This document shows positions 37,449 through 50,077 of a stretch of DNA of 64,000 nt, in pieces. This stretch comes from Cristatella mucedo (Eukaryota > Bryozoa > Phylactolaemata > Cristatellidae): positions 496,001 to 560,000 of the forward strand of contig WPIO01000105.1 of the NCBI GenBank assembly GCA_009760855.2. Reading direction: 5' to 3'. Each line of letters begins with the position of its first letter. The stretch's first letter is position 1. The position numbers and the translations under genes are program-made. Below the pieces are notes generated by a model that did not search any database, was not told the origin of the DNA, and was given only the letters and a program-made list of their open reading frames with translations.

Positions 37449-37568
37449 CATTGGTAGAGGTGCTCGCCCCGACCAAGGTCCGGCCGAGGTCGTGGGCTCG
37501 AGCCCTTTGACAGATGTGAAGCGCCTGAATGGAGATTACGTTCTCTTGGGGCGCTATTCAAATGAACC
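37449..37568 (+). mobile_element. SINE1, head partly lost
   Basis: The B-box-like 'ggtcgtgggctcgagccc' and the tail 'gtgaagcgcctgaatggaga' through 'ttggggcgctattcaaatga' are clear. The A-box side has diverged or been truncated. Confidence 0.85.
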
Positions 37569-37602
37569 ACATTATCATATTTTCATTATTATTATAACGG
37601 CC

Positions 37603-37754
37603 TCTTTTGTGTAGCTACAGATGAGCCTTTGCGGCTATCCCTACCGCTTGCAGCGGCAATAAAGGATCGCCCACCGCAGGATTCGAACCGCCGACCTCGG
37701 GACAGAGGTCGTGAAAAGCAGCCGCATTACCTAGTGCACCGTCACGGCTCACCG
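37603..37754 (-). mobile_element. SINE2
   Basis: Read on the minus strand, it runs from 'ggtgagccgtgacggtgcac', through a B box 'ggttcgaatcc', then 'gcgatcctttattgccgctg', to an AAAAGAGG-type tail. It lies tail-to-tail with the SINE1 copy at 37449-37568. Confidence 0.88.
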
Positions 37755-39350
37755 TACCTGTCCCACATGACATCTGGTTGTTCCGTTGTCGGCGATAGGA
37801 ACCAGGGCACCAGCAAGCAAGGTTTGAGCCAAGGTTTTAAGCGGCTGGTAACTTACCGCACACTAGCAGCTTCGCATTGAAAAGCGCTCGGCGTGAGTCG
37901 GGAGCTCCGGTCCGGCCTCGGCCGAGGGCGATTTCGCCGCGAGGACTGTCGCACCGCCGTCGTGCAGACCGGGGAAGCTATATTGAGAAGCGACCGTTGT
38001 GACTTTGGTACCGTTTGGCGCCAGGGCTAAACTCTATACGTTTACAAGGGGGTATATAAATTAAGTGTACGTAAAGGCACGATTGATGCAATTTTTCGTT
38101 GCGTGGGGACATGAAAAGCCTTTCAGGGAGGCGCACCGTCCGCGCGGTGAGTGGCGCTCGTTGTATTGCTCACAAAGCCAGTCTCCCGACGCTCGTGCCA
38201 GGTAGGTCCTCGCCGCAATCGTCCAGCAGAGGTGGTGGTTAGGTGCTGAAGCGGACATTCACTCTTGCTCTCAGCTGGCTACGACGTCAAGCGCGTCAGG
38301 CGAAACCGACTGGTTTTTGCATCTTCAGCCGTCGCTCAGGCCGTCAATGGTTTCGGGAGCGGAGTGCTGGCGGGGCGGGCTGGGCGGGGCGGGCTGGGCG
38401 GGGCGGGTCGGGGACTGCTTGATCGATCGTCTTTGGCATCGCGACGTATCTCAGCGCGACGCCATGCCGCGTCCGCGGCTGCTGTGTGAAGAAGAGCGGC
38501 TAGCCATTCAGTGCGGGCCGATCGCAGCGTCCGCGCAGCCCGTCTCGCGGCGCCGTTGAGACGGAGGTCGACGCCGGGCGAGAGGGCGAACTCGACGCGG
38601 CGCGGGCGCGCGAAGGCAGTCGGCGGCATTTCAGCGCGGGCACCTCGCAATCGTGTCCGATACGAGCGGCACGAGTCAGATTCCTCAGGTGCGTGCGTCT
38701 GCCTCCCTATGGCCGGTCGCTCGGCCTCGCCTCGCGATGAGTAAGTTCACGTCATTTAAAGCTGAGCGGGCGGGCGGTCGACGAGCAGTGCGTCGGTCGC
38801 CGAGGTAGACCGGATATCCTTTGGTTAATACTGCGTTTCCAACTAAAGCCCATCGTGCAAGGCGGCATCTCGCGAGCAGGCGAGACCGAATAGCCGGCAG
38901 CTGCATCCGCGTGGCTATACTCTGTTTATCGGCGCCGGCGCGCCCGCCGGAGAGAGGCTGCTTTACGTCGGCTGACTGCGCGCGCGCGCGCGCTGACATC
39001 CGGCCGTCGCGCTTGCGTCGCGCTTGCGATTTCAGGGCTTCGTTGCCGACTCTTCCGACCCCTCCCTCTTTCCGACCCTTTCGACTCTTCCGCTTCGAGG
39101 CTGTTCCGGTGCGCTTTCGGCTCTTCGAGGAACGAACCGCGAAACGACGTGACGTCGAGGCTGCGGGACATTGCAAACAAAGCGACAGGAAGGTCGGCGA
39201 GGAGAAAAAGAAGCGCGCCGCAGACGGAAAGAGCGAGACAGCGAGCAGACGTGCAGCTCGGAGAGCGCGTGGCGTGGCGGAGGAAGATTGGCAGCAGTTC
39301 CTTCAATTTGTCAGGCTATACGAGCTATCTGTCTGCACTAAGACATGCAG
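37755..39350. promoter_or_regulatory. CpG island with GC-box repeats, gene not identified
   Basis: Strongly CpG-rich DNA. Three tandem copies of a 14-base unit containing GGGCGGGGC lie at 38369-38409; this is the Sp1/KLF-type GC-box sequence. A (CG)n run lies at about 38980-38992. Overlapping frames (38821-39384 plus, 38685-39176 minus) show no domain. The composition fits a promoter region, but no transcript start or gene can be assigned. Confidence 0.3.
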
Positions 39351-40509
39351 CGTTTCTGTGACACTTCTGCGACACTTCGACTGAGCGAGCTGCTTCAGAG
39401 CCAGTATTTTCAACTGCGAGAGCCAGAGCAGCAAAATTTCTACGTCAGGAAGCACTGCCCACCCGCACGATTTTCCTGTAGACGGGAAAAAGGCCTGCAG
39501 GTAAAGAAAACATTATCGCACATAGTCACAGCGCTCATTCAACCCGAACTCGGCTGTCGCTCATCGAGTGAACTTTAACACGAGCTCGTTGCTGAAGACT
39601 ATTGGGTGAACGTAGGAATAATGGAGGCCCAGCTCTCCGCCCTGCTGTAGGGGGGGGGGGGAGGCAAATGACCCTTTGACCTCCCGCTGGCTCCGTCACT
39701 GATTGCGACGCTGTTCGGTCATTGCCCTGCCGCCATTCTCCTTTGCCCGCTATGGCAGCCACTTTTTCTCGCAGCTGCGAACTGCTCACGAGATTTACCC
39801 AGGCCTCCGCAAAGATATAGCTACGGGACACTATATGGTCCTGTAAAAAATATATTGTTGTGGGTGCCGTAACAATGTCAGTGTATTATATTGTCAAGAT
39901 GAACACTATCTACATATTTTCGATACTTACTGGGCACTTTAGTTCTTAAGTTTTGGCACTTTCCGAGTCCCGAGTCTGACCGCATTGAGCGGATCGCTGA
40001 CTGCATCAGTCCGTGCAGCGTGTTTTCTAGACACAATTTTGTAAATTTTCCTTCGATGAAAATTTCAAAATATTGTACTAGAGCTTACTGCCTGTGGACT
40101 CGCTTCGCTGAGTCACAGCAGAATTACACGTCACTTCCGGAAGTACTGGTGGCCATCTGGACGCGTGACGGACGGATGAGCTTTCTTCCTTTATATAATG
40201 GAGATTGTTTGCAATTAAAACAACAGCTTATTGAATTGTTTGCTATTAAATATTACGTACACATATATTTCTTGTTAACTTGGAAAGTTGACAATACATT
40301 AACGTTATTTTTGTTCCAAGGCCTGGATTCACTCACCTGCTTGAATGACGTGGGGGCGCCCTAAGAGGACCGAAAAAAGATAGTGGCAAGACGAGAGCTC
40401 GCTGGAGCTACCGGAAACCGATGAAAAGTTTAAGAAATTCAGCGTAAAACGTTAAGCGGGTAAGTCCGGCAGTATTGGCGGCGACAGTTGCGAGGCGCAA
40501 TAAATCGAA
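39351..40509. other. Intergenic DNA without recognised gene
   Basis: A 12-base G-run lies near 39649-39660, followed by a block ending 'ctggctccgtcactg' that recurs near 11330 and 57550. The frame at 40020-40364 (plus) is unrecognised. Confidence 0.35.
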
Positions 40510-40665
40510 GCGGCGTGCTGGTTTGGCCCGGTGGGCTCGCGCCTCGAATCAAGGTCAGGGTGAATGTATTTGCTGACCGAGGTCGTGGGCTCGAGCCCGT
40601 GGCATATGTGAAACCACTGAATAGAGATTAAGTTCACTTAGGGGGCAACATAATTAGTTAATTAT
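40510..40665 (+). mobile_element. SINE1, diverged
   Basis: The bases 'gtgctggtttggcccggtgg', the B-box-like 'ggtcgtgggctcgagccc' and the tail 'tgaatagagattaagttcac' mark an older SINE1 copy with a small insertion in the head. It sits just beside the Tc1 element. Confidence 0.75.
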
Positions 40666-40785
40666 ACGCAAAAGTCTTGTTCAACCCCGTATGATGACGC
40701 CCACCTGGCTCCGGCAGACCGCTTTCAACGTAGTATACAGACAAAATAGTCAATTACTTATACGCACCATTTTTTATATACATAT

Positions 40786-41900
40786 TTAATGTCTCACGTA
40801 CGTAAAATGTTGCTGATAGGACATGCAAATTGACTTGAGGTCGGTCCTCCGGGAGTTTTTAATGGCCATTCTGATGCGCCGCGGCGTTGAGTCCGTTAAC
40901 CTCTTACAGGCCTCCGGCATATTTTGCCAAAGGTACTGTAGCTTGCTAAAAAACTCACCCAGAGTCGTAGCAGGAGCAGAGCCGGACCCCATATAGCTCT
41001 CCAACCTATCCCAAAGATATTCTATGGGATTGAGGTCAGGCGACTGACTCGGCCAACTCATGATTCTGACTACTGAATGAACGACAAATCTTTTGGAGGC
41101 CTGTGCTGTGTCCTTGGGGTCATTGTCCTGCTTCCAAAAATAGCCACTCCCCAGAAGAACTCTATAATCTGGAACCTTTTAACCAGGTCAATGTGCACAT
41201 GTGCACATGTTGGTCCATAATTTCGTTAATATGGTGCAGCACTCCAACACTGGAAGAGAAAAAGCAACCTAAAATCAATACGCTACCGCCACCAAATTTC
41301 ACCGCTGGCTTTAGGCAGTCTTGGCGGCACACCTCACCTTTTCGCAGACTCACGAACGTTCTCTTTTTGCTGTTAAGGCAGACCATGAATTTGGACACGC
41401 CAGTCCAAAAAACTTGAGTCCAGTCGTAAGGGTGCAGTGGGCCCATCTGATGTCTGTCTTTTCTGTGCCTCTCCGTAAGCAAAGGATTCCGCGAAGTGCC
41501 CCTCCTGACTATGCCTTAGTTAGCAAGCCTCCGGCGGCGTACTGCACCTGATCTAACCACTTTCCCAATAGTGATCACTAGCGACTGAGACAGCTCCCGG
41601 AGCGATGCCATCCGTCCCTGAAGAGCCAACACCGTCAGACGAAAGTCGCCCTTTCGGGTCGTCTTCTTTGGGTGCGACCTGAGCGCGATCTACTAGCTTC
41701 TACTTCTGCAAGATCTACTTCCGTGAGTTTTAAGTTTGAAGTCCAGATAGTAGCTCTCGCGGCTCTGCGGCTGATTTTAGGAGCTCCTGCCACTTCTCGG
41801 ATGCTTACGCCAATTTCATGCAAGGCCTGCAGTCGCCCTGTCGTTGCGTCGTCGATCAGCAATCTACTACGAATTATGGTCTTGGCGCCAAACAAATTGA
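40786..41900 (-). pseudogene. Tc1-type DD34E transposase, inactivated
   Basis: Tc1 transposases cut and paste their element using three acidic residues. Minus-strand pieces, in order, are: an N-terminal helix-turn-helix region (41635-41895, ATTGRLQALHEIGVSIREVA); a middle part (41162-41482) with RHRKDR, WTGVSKF and VKFGGGSVLILGCFFS; and a C-terminal part (about 40786-41150) with KQDNDPKDT and WPSQSPDLNPIEYLWD. From the first Asp of QDND to the Glu of NPIE there are 34 residues, which is the DD34E signature. The first catalytic position reads WTGVSKF where the family has an Asp (WTDES-type), so it is lost. A frameshift near 41170 also separates the middle and end parts. Terminal repeats could not be fixed. 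Confidence 0.9.
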
Positions 41901-42250
41901 GCCGGAAGAATGCTGCTCTTTACTGAAAGGCAGGTAGAGCCCTGCACTCGGCCCCACAGCGATTGAGCAGACGCAGATCTCTCGCGGAACGGACGGCTAA
42001 CATGTTGCAATCATGCTAGTCCCTAGCAACGTCACATTTAAATGCCCAAAATCTATGACAACCTCGCGTTTTTTGCCGTTTTGAATCAATCAATTTGCTG
42101 GCTACTAGAGATAGCCATTCCATTTTGGCAGTTGTGGTTATGGTTTAATGGAGCCATTGGCTGCACACGCGGATGCCCGGCGCCGTCTGACCGACTCATT
42201 CATTTTTAGTGGCGGAACAAAACCTTTGCATTTGGGTATATATGCATATA

Positions 42251-42257
<7 letters not shown>
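41901..42257. other. Probable Tc1 flank and intergenic DNA
   Basis: It may hold the 5' terminal repeat of the Tc1 element. I could not pair it with any sequence near 40660-40780. Confidence 0.35.

Positions 42258-42309
<52 letters not shown>
42258..42309. repeat. (TA)n microsatellite with ATGCAT edges
   Basis: A TA run with TATGCATATA on both sides, interrupted by an A-run on the left. It resembles on a small scale the palindromic units at 20 kb. Confidence 0.93.
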
Positions 42310-42312
<3 letters not shown>

Positions 42313-43500
42313 TATATACCGGCGGCACAGCTCGAGAGAAGGAGACGCAGCGAACGCCGGGCGGCAGTCGGCCGAAACAAAATGGCTTCTCGCCCGACTC
42401 TGAATGGCGAACCCTGTCTCTGCCGCCTGCTGCTGCGTCCGTCGCACTCAGAGCCGCAGCCTGCCGCTCCGCAGAGCCGTGAGCGCTCGTTCCTAGCTGG
42501 GCGTGCCCATCGGCCGCGCTGCCGCCGACCGAAGCCGAGTCGGCGCTGCGATCGCGCTGTCGGAAGCAGCGCTGCCCGGAAGCTCGCGCGGCTAGCGCGC
42601 CCTCGCGCTGACCGCTGATCGCTGACCGGCCGCAGCGATATGCGAAGGCCGCAGCGGCGAAAGGGAGCGAAGCTCGGTGGAAACGCGTTTTCCACCTGCA
42701 GCCGTCATTCGCCGGCGGCGCTGGTGGCGGGAAATGGGCGCCCCGGACGGGATGCCATTAAAAGCGAGATGCCTGCGGAAGAGCCCGTGCTAATGGCATT
42801 CGCGAAAGGTCGGCGGCGATCAGTGGCAGAGCCTCGCCGAGCTGCAAGAGAAATTGCCCAGAGCCAGCGCTCATTCCAGCCTCATCTGTAAGCGCAGACG
42901 TGGCGCGCAGACGTCGCTCCACATCGGTGCACTGCTACAAGCGTGCACGGCGGGGTGCGCAGCTCCTGGCGAGCTCCTGCGCGAGTCTCCGTACGGAGCC
43001 GCAGCCGCGGCCAGCTCGTAGCCGCTGTCGGCGCTTGTCGGCACGAGGTGTCGAGCGAAGCGGCGAAGCTTTGAGCCGGCTAAGTGGAGCGGCCAACGTC
43101 TTGTAGGGACTGTGCCACTGTTGGCCGCACCGCGCCGATGCCGACGGCAGCGTGAAGTGGCGGCAACGACGGGCACGCATACTTTATGACGACGTCCATA
43201 TCCATAGCGTAGAGAGGAGCGCTCAACAGGCGAAGGCGGGCTGCGGGTATCTAGTGCTGGCCAAGGCTCGCAGCGACTATCGGCGCCTGGAGCATCGCGC
43301 GAGCGCCCGCTGGAGCCAAGTCTCGGGCGGAACTAACGCTCGAGTTCAGAACCTAGAGAGCATAGAACGTTTTCCCGGTGCGACCGACTGCACATCGCAG
43401 CACGGCATGTCGCCGAAGACTAATGCATAACTAGTTCTTCGTAATTATAATGCAGAAGCCGCGAGTAATCTGAAAACCTCGGCTGTCATAACCCGCTAAC
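42310..43500. other. CpG-rich block without recognised gene
   Basis: Frames on both strands (42148-42618 plus, 42138-42695 minus, 42871-43176 minus) overlap and carry no domain I can name. The block could hold a promoter or 5' exon. Confidence 0.3.
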
Positions 43501-43521
43501 TCTACGACTATGCTTCGTGTG

Positions 43522-43596
43522 CAGCATATATAAAGTGCCCAGAAAGAGATTAAGCTCTCCGAGGTCGCTATGCAAATGCTTTATTATTATTATAGT
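43522..43596 (+). mobile_element. L2-type 3' tail
   Basis: The bases 'aaagtgcccagaaagagatt', 'aagctctccgaggtcgctat' and (TTA)n form an isolated LINE-A or SINE tail. Confidence 0.75.
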
Positions 43597-43783
43597 CTGG
43601 TCGATCCAGAGAATTTCAGTTTCAGCGGAGCGTGGAGCGTCGCTCGACTGACTCGCGAGCGAGCACTGGCTGCTTCAAGCGCTAGCTCTAGCGAAGTCGA
43701 GACGGAAGCGAGATTGGCGCTCTGCACATTTCGCTAGGCGAGCGCGCACGAAAACGCAATCCCAGCCAGATCAGTGAGCACCG

Positions 43784-43930
<147 letters not shown>

Positions 43931-43962
43931 CAATAGCCTTGAAAGGTGCGCTTGACCATTGT

Positions 43963-45165
43963 TAGCTCCTTACCTAGTGATTCGGACGGTGATGCAGCAG
44001 AGCACTTCCCTCCAGCTTCTTTGTAAGCAAGATACGCATGATATTAGATAGAGTTCATTTCAAAGATTGCAGTATACCCACTGGAGTCACCTCTTAGGAA
44101 TGCAGAAATGGGTAGAGTATCCCAGCCTGCTTTGCTCCATCTTTCGGCAGCTTTTAATACTATCGAGCACCGAGTCTTCCTTGAGCGCCTCTCATCTCGC
44201 CTGGGCATCACCGGCACTGCATTGCAATGGCTCAGGTCCTATCTCAGTGGGAGACTCCAGAGTATTGATCTGAATGGACGAAAAGCATTCGAGGTACCTC
44301 TGAAATATGGGGTACCTCATGGCTCCATCATGCTTGGTCCTGTTCTTTTCATTGTTTATACACTCCCTCTTGCCGATGTGATTGCCAAGCACAATCTGGG
44401 CTTTCACTTCCATGTGGATGACACTCAGTTGTACCTTTGCTTTGATCCCTCCCAGCCCTCGAGCACGTCGAATTCTCTCAACTCCCTTGCTGCATGTATT
44501 GATGACATCCCCATATGAATGGCAGCGAACTTTCTTAGATTAAATGATGATAAAACCAACTTACTAGTTATGGGCAAACCAAGTGTGATTCAGAAATTGG
44601 AAAGGCTAACGCTCAAAATTGGCTCTGCCAGCATATCTCCTGTTGAATCTGCACGAAATCTAGGTGTCATGTTCCAAAATGGCCTTTCGTTAGACGACCA
44701 CATCAGCTCCACAATCAAGCCTGGCTACTTTCAGCGACATGATATTGCTAAAATTCGGGCCTCTGCAGATAGGGACACCACATCTAAGTTGGTCAGTGCA
44801 TTTGTGACATCTCGTCTTGACGTCTGTAACTCACTGCTTGCTGGTCTATCGGCCTATGAAATCAGGCGCTTACAGCTGGTACGAACCTCTACAGCTAGGC
44901 TTGTCTGTCGTGAGCCTCGCAGTTGCCACGGTACATCACTTCTTGCCGTACTGCACTGGCTACCAATAAAGCAGCGCATATACTTCAAGGTTTTGTGTCT
45001 AGCTCAAGCCCACCTACCTGGCTACCTGGCTCAAGCCCTCCTATACTCCCATGCCATGCTGGGCTTTGAGCCACCCACTTTTTAACTCAACTTCGTTAGT
45101 TACGCATCGAACCATCCTCAAATCCAGACAAGAAAATCCATTCAAAGGAGACCGTGCTGCACTCT
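43963..45165 (+). mobile_element. LINE-A copy, internally deleted and rearranged at the 3' end
   Basis: Bases 43963-44045 match the linker region of the 8-11 kb copy (gttagctccttacct). The match then jumps to 'ctcttaggaatgcagaaatg' at 44090, so the start of RT is deleted. The palm follows in the frame at 44108-44518: motif A reads LSAAFNTIEH (Asp to Asn at FDT), motif B is disturbed (YGVPHGSIMLGP) and motif C reads HVDD instead of YADD. A TGA at 44516-44518 separates it from the post-RT frame at 44519-45085. After 'cttcaaggttttg' near 44995 the sequence diverges into short repeats of 'ctacctggct', and the normal 3' end is missing. Confidence 0.88.
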
Positions 45166-45404
45166 CTTCACTAATAATAATAATACTAATAATAATGCAC
45201 TTGATAAAGCGCCCTCAGAGAACTCAATCTCTCTCTAGGGGCTTTACATTTGACTAAAGGGTCGGTCATGCTTCTTTTTTAAGGAAATTGAAACATAATA
45301 ATAATAATGCACTTGATGTAGTATCCTCAGAGCACTCAATTTCTTTTATGGCACTTCACATCAAGTACAAAGGAAGCATGATCGATCCTTTTCAAACCTT
45401 TTCT
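45166..45404 (-). mobile_element. Two tandem LINE-A 3' tails
   Basis: Two minus-strand copies of the LINE-A tail lie one after the other (about 45166-45280 and 45296-45395). Each begins with (TAA)n and 'tgcacttgat' and contains the 'ccctcagag' or 'cctcagagc' block. Confidence 0.75.
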
Positions 45405-46236
45405 CTCCTATGCAAAGCGTCATTTCTACATTGCACGTAAAGAGTGAGGAATAAATAGTCAAAAGACTGCTTAGAATTTCAAAGAGTTAGTACAAATTAA
45501 CAAAAGATCTTTACATTTCTGCCGTGACCAGTCAACCACATTATTTTTAATGCGCATATGCGTGTTCACATCCGCCAGCAAGAAGAGATGCCAGCCTCAA
45601 TGGAAGGATAGGTAACACTGGTGTTCGGCACGTGTTACTTTTCTGCTCAGTAATATGGTTTATAATAATATTTTTTCTAGTGCGGTAGACTACAGTGTTT
45701 TGTAAGTAAATCTGAAATGGCAAAGTAATGCAAGCAAGTATTTCTGCCTTTATAAGGATTTAGTAGGTAAATATGCGAACTAGTGTGCTTGCTAGCTGAG
45801 AATGCTGTTGCATATAAAAGCAAAGAGTTACTTAATCGTAAAGCACGGGAGAATTCTATAGCAAACATTGTTTTGAAGACTCGATACTTATAGTCCAATC
45901 TTGTGTATCCCTTGATGAGCATAAGTCATAATAGGTTCATCAGCTTGCAGGTTCCGAAGGTCTTTTTGTCAACACAGTAAAGCCAAATTAAACTTTTCAC
46001 GAAAGCCACAGAGTTTTTCCTATGGATTTTCAAGATTTTCACAATTCAATGTTTAATTTCAATTATAAAAAATATATGTTGTAGGTCTATATTAAGAATA
46101 TCTCCTCTGTTTTTTTGACATGTCACTAATCATGCTGTAACAACGCAGTAATACTTAAATGTCATAAAGGAAATGTGGTGAGCGTGCCATCAAAGTCTTG
46201 TATCTATTGAACTGACTCACAATAGCAATAATTTAA

Positions 46237-46277
<41 letters not shown>

Positions 46278-47589
46278 CATATCTATATAAGTATATTTTC
46301 TGTTAGAGTAGTTGTTTCTGAAGACTTGCATTACAAGTTTCCCTGCTAATTATCTTCCAATTGTGCAATTCCTGTCAGTGGTATGAGAAATCATTGGATC
46401 GATGTATTATTGTGGTTCAGAACGAAAGCACATCGAAAGCTGATTTTGCTGTAATATACGTAATGCGTCAAGGCTGAAATTTTACGGTGTTGCGTCATTA
46501 CGTTGGTCAGCGCGTCTCTTGTCAAACCAGTCTCATCATTATAACGTCCACTCTGTCGAAGGTCTTTATTTCAGACAATTGGCCAAGTAAACAATTTGCA
46601 GTTTTAAATGTCTTTGCAAATGTTATAATTTTCCGAGCTTAAATTGAATGCTCATAAGATAGATGCATGCAGTTGAAAGTTCTCAACTGGGACTGGCTAA
46701 ACATCAAATTTGCCTCTGTATACAGATTTCTTAATGATTTGCAGTCGAGTCACACAGGCTGTTCTACCAGCAATCGAAGGGTATAGCTGATGTGCTTTTC
46801 GCGAATTGTCTTTCTGAGTGCAGTCCATCCAATTTTCTGTGGAATTAAATTGGAGGAACAAGTAGGCTTGTTTCTGGGGTCAGTTCTCTCATCGGCTTCC
46901 ACGGTCTAGCCGTATTCGGAATTTAGCTATCCCGTGCGATTTAGCAAAAGAGACCCATCTCCAAATTGGCTTCACAGTAAGGTTATTGCTACAGTCTTTG
47001 ATGCCTGATCAGTTTAATGTTACACGGAAAATAGTCGGTAAGGAACGCATGCGGGAGGTGCAAATGCAGGAGTACAGCTGAGCATACAAGATATTGAAAG
47101 GTACCATTGAAGACATTCTCAGGAGTTATTTATCCTCTGCTGTTGAATTCGTCTGGACATTTTAAAGATTCTTCGATACGTTTAGATAGAATCTTCTAAG
47201 CATTCTCTGATGATGTACTCACTAAGAGATTCTCCTCGATTACATGTCCTTTAAGTCTCCCCGTCTTTTGCGTCTATACATCTAATCGTCTGAAATAGCG
47301 AGGTTGCATAAATCGAGCATTATCCACAAGAGTAATTTCATTTTTTAATTTATGGTGCATATCATTCTATAACTCAAGTTCTGAGAATGCTCTGAAGTGT
47401 ACTTCAAAGCAAATATAGTGCATGCGCTTAACGATAATCATTTTCAGATATTTATAGATACTGCAGATAGGACAGGCACCAGGATGCTTTGACCGGACTC
47501 TGGCCTTAGAAGCAACGCACGCCAGGCCCCCTTCTGCAGTATGCGACCAAGCCTCCTGAAGCGCGATAGAGAGCCGACAGCTTGGTACG
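45405..47589. other. AT-rich DNA without recognised gene
   Basis: A (TA)n run lies at 46236-46274. Frames at 45677-45922 and 47367-47600 (minus) carry no motif. It is one of the quietest parts of the window. Confidence 0.4.
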
Positions 47590-48690
47590 TTTCTTTTCAT
47601 GCTTTATACTATCCCTATTACTGATGTGACTGCCAGCCACAATCCAGGCTTTCCCTTCAATGCCGATGACACTCAGGTGTACCTATGCTTTGATCCCTCC
47701 CAGCCTTCCAGCATGCCGAATTCTCTCAACACCTTTGCTGCATGTATTGATGACACCCGCACGCGGATGACCGAACATTTCTCAAAGTAAAAGGCAATAA
47801 ATCCAACTTATTAGTTATGGGCGAACAAAGTGTTATTCAGAAATAGGAAAACCTAACGCTCAGAATCGGCCCTGACAGCATATTTCATGTTGAATCTGCA
47901 CGAAATCTAGGTGTCACGTTCCGTAGTGAATTTTTATTAGACGACCACATCAAGTCCATGGTCAAATCTGTATACTTTTTTCTACATAAAATTGCTGAAA
48001 TTTGGGCTTGCTTAGACAGGGATACTACTCCTTTAAATTGTTATATGCATCTGTGAAATCCCGTCTCGAGTTCTGTGACTCACTGTTTGCTGGTCTACCG
48101 GCCGGTGCAATCAGACGCTTATGGTTGGTCCGAAACTCTGCAGCTGGGCTTGTCTGTTGTGAGCGTCCCAATTGCCACGTCACATGCCGATCTTTCCTGG
48201 TTCAAAGTCAAGCAGCATGTCGACTTCAAGTTTCTGTCACTCTCTTTTAGGTCCCTTCGTTCTTTGGCTCCAGCATTCCTATCAGAACTACTCCCCACCA
48301 GGCTAGGCATCGTACCACCTGCTTTTCTGAACCAAATCGTTTAGCTGAACCTCGTAAGAACCTCAAATCCTTTAAAGGCCGTGCCTTTAGTTCTTATGCT
48401 CCCAAATCCTGGAACTCACTTCCGACTGACGTCACGACACCCCTGACTTGACGACATTTAAAAAGAAGTTAAGAAAGGCATATTTTTATCACATCATTTA
48501 GTGGATCCCTGTTCCCCCTCCTTTACGTGCTAATGCGTGCTGACGCTGTACAAGCTGCCATGTTGCGCTTGTTGACATTGAGCATTCTAGCACTAACTAT
48601 ATATTCATGCTTTCGTTACAGAATGTATAAAGTGCTTAAAAAGAGACTACATTTTCCGATGTCTCTATACAAATTTGTAATTATAATTAT
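47590..48690 (+). mobile_element. LINE-A copy, decayed
   Basis: It starts inside the RT palm (FLFMLYTIPITD, then FNADDTQVYLCFDPSQPSS, 47599-47790, with the YADD position read as NADD). It continues through a frameshifted post-RT region (48002-48344) to the 3' end 'aaagtgcttaaaaagagact' and an A/T-rich tail. Several stops and frameshifts are present. Confidence 0.85.
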
Positions 48691-48841
48691 AAGGATATTG
48701 AGCTTAAAAGTGTGGGTCGTATCAAAATTAATCGTTATGGCTTCTTAACCAAGTAAGCAGTTATGCTAGCATATAATCCAGGCAGCATGATTTGTTCATT
48801 TTGAGGCCATCAGATTTGACCCTTGTTCTGACGATCGCGAC

Positions 48842-49355
48842 ATCTTAGTCGGTTCGCTGCTTGATTGGGAGCCGTGCAGGTTGGCGAGAAGTGGCGTGAT
48901 GTGGCAACTGCGACGCTCACGACAGACGAGCCTAGTTGCAAAGTTTTGCACCAACTGTAAGCGCCTGATTGCTCAAGCCAGTAAACCAACAAGCAGTGAA
49001 TTGCACAAGTCGGGGTGGGATGTCACAAATGCACGGACCAGTTTCAAGGTAGTATCCCCGAATAAACAATGCATGACTTAATTTAGATATGGCATCCCCA
49101 GTCTAAAGAAAACTTGAATTTTAGCAATGTTATGTAGCAGAAAGTAGGCAGACTTGACTGGAGCTGATGAGGTCGTCTAATGAGAGGCCACTTCAGAGTA
49201 AGACACCTAGATTTCGTGCAGATGTAACAGGAGCTATGTTGACGTAGCCAATTTTGAGCATCAAGCTTTCCAATCTCTGAATCACACTCGGGTTTCTTGT
49301 AACTAAAAAGTTGGTTTTGTCATCATTCAATTTAAGAAAAGTGTTGACGCCATCC
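48842..49355 (-). mobile_element. LINE-A internal fragment
   Basis: Minus strand. It covers the post-RT domain from the 'KTNLLV' region near 49320 to the 'VKQRID' region near 48850. Both ends are missing, and a short insertion lies near 49065-49105. It faces the plus-strand copy that ends at 48690. Confidence 0.85.
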
Positions 49356-50077
49356 ATAATTAAACTGAGCTTTCTTGCTCACGCAATGAACGCTCTTCAT
49401 GTAGCATTAATACTGTGACAAGTATCTTACTCTCTAAATGAAATATATAAATGAATTATATAGCTTGGCAGCACGCCTCGATGTCTAATGGGCATTGCAC
49501 CAAATAATTACACAAGCTCAAGGCCTGAACGTTTTTCGACGTGCAGTTGGTGGCCATCAAAGTAAGTCACATGGTTATCAGAAGCGATAAGAAAGAGCAA
49601 GGAATAACCTTTGAAAGGTGGAATCTAATGCTGGAAATGGAGTGCCAATGTAGAATCGACATTAAAAAAATTCCTTCAAGCAGTGAAGTTAAGTGCCACA
49701 ATCTAGTACCTGCACAGCAAGAATGTTTTATGCCACCAGTCTTCTAGAGAAATTAAACTGATTGTAAATTATTTACACTCAGTGGACCTGGTGCTATAAG
49801 TATGTCGGCACAATTTTGACATTTCAGCTGGAGATAAAGATGCCGATGCCTTTTAGCGGCGTCCTCACACCACATTGTGTGAGCCGCATGTTTGTATTTA
49901 TTAGATTATTCACTTTGGACAATCAGCTCTTAATCAAGGTCGCTCACGTGTTCTGGTGTTTACCTGTCTTGGACTGAGCATACTATTAGAGTATGACTAT
50001 AGGAGTTGTGATTCCACAAAGCCTAAAATTATTATAACAGCTGCTCTTCTTTTTAAGGATCACGAAAGAATTATTGA
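49356..50077. other. AT-rich DNA without recognised gene
   Basis: The frame at 49541-49747 (plus) is unrecognised. Nothing else is seen. Confidence 0.4.
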
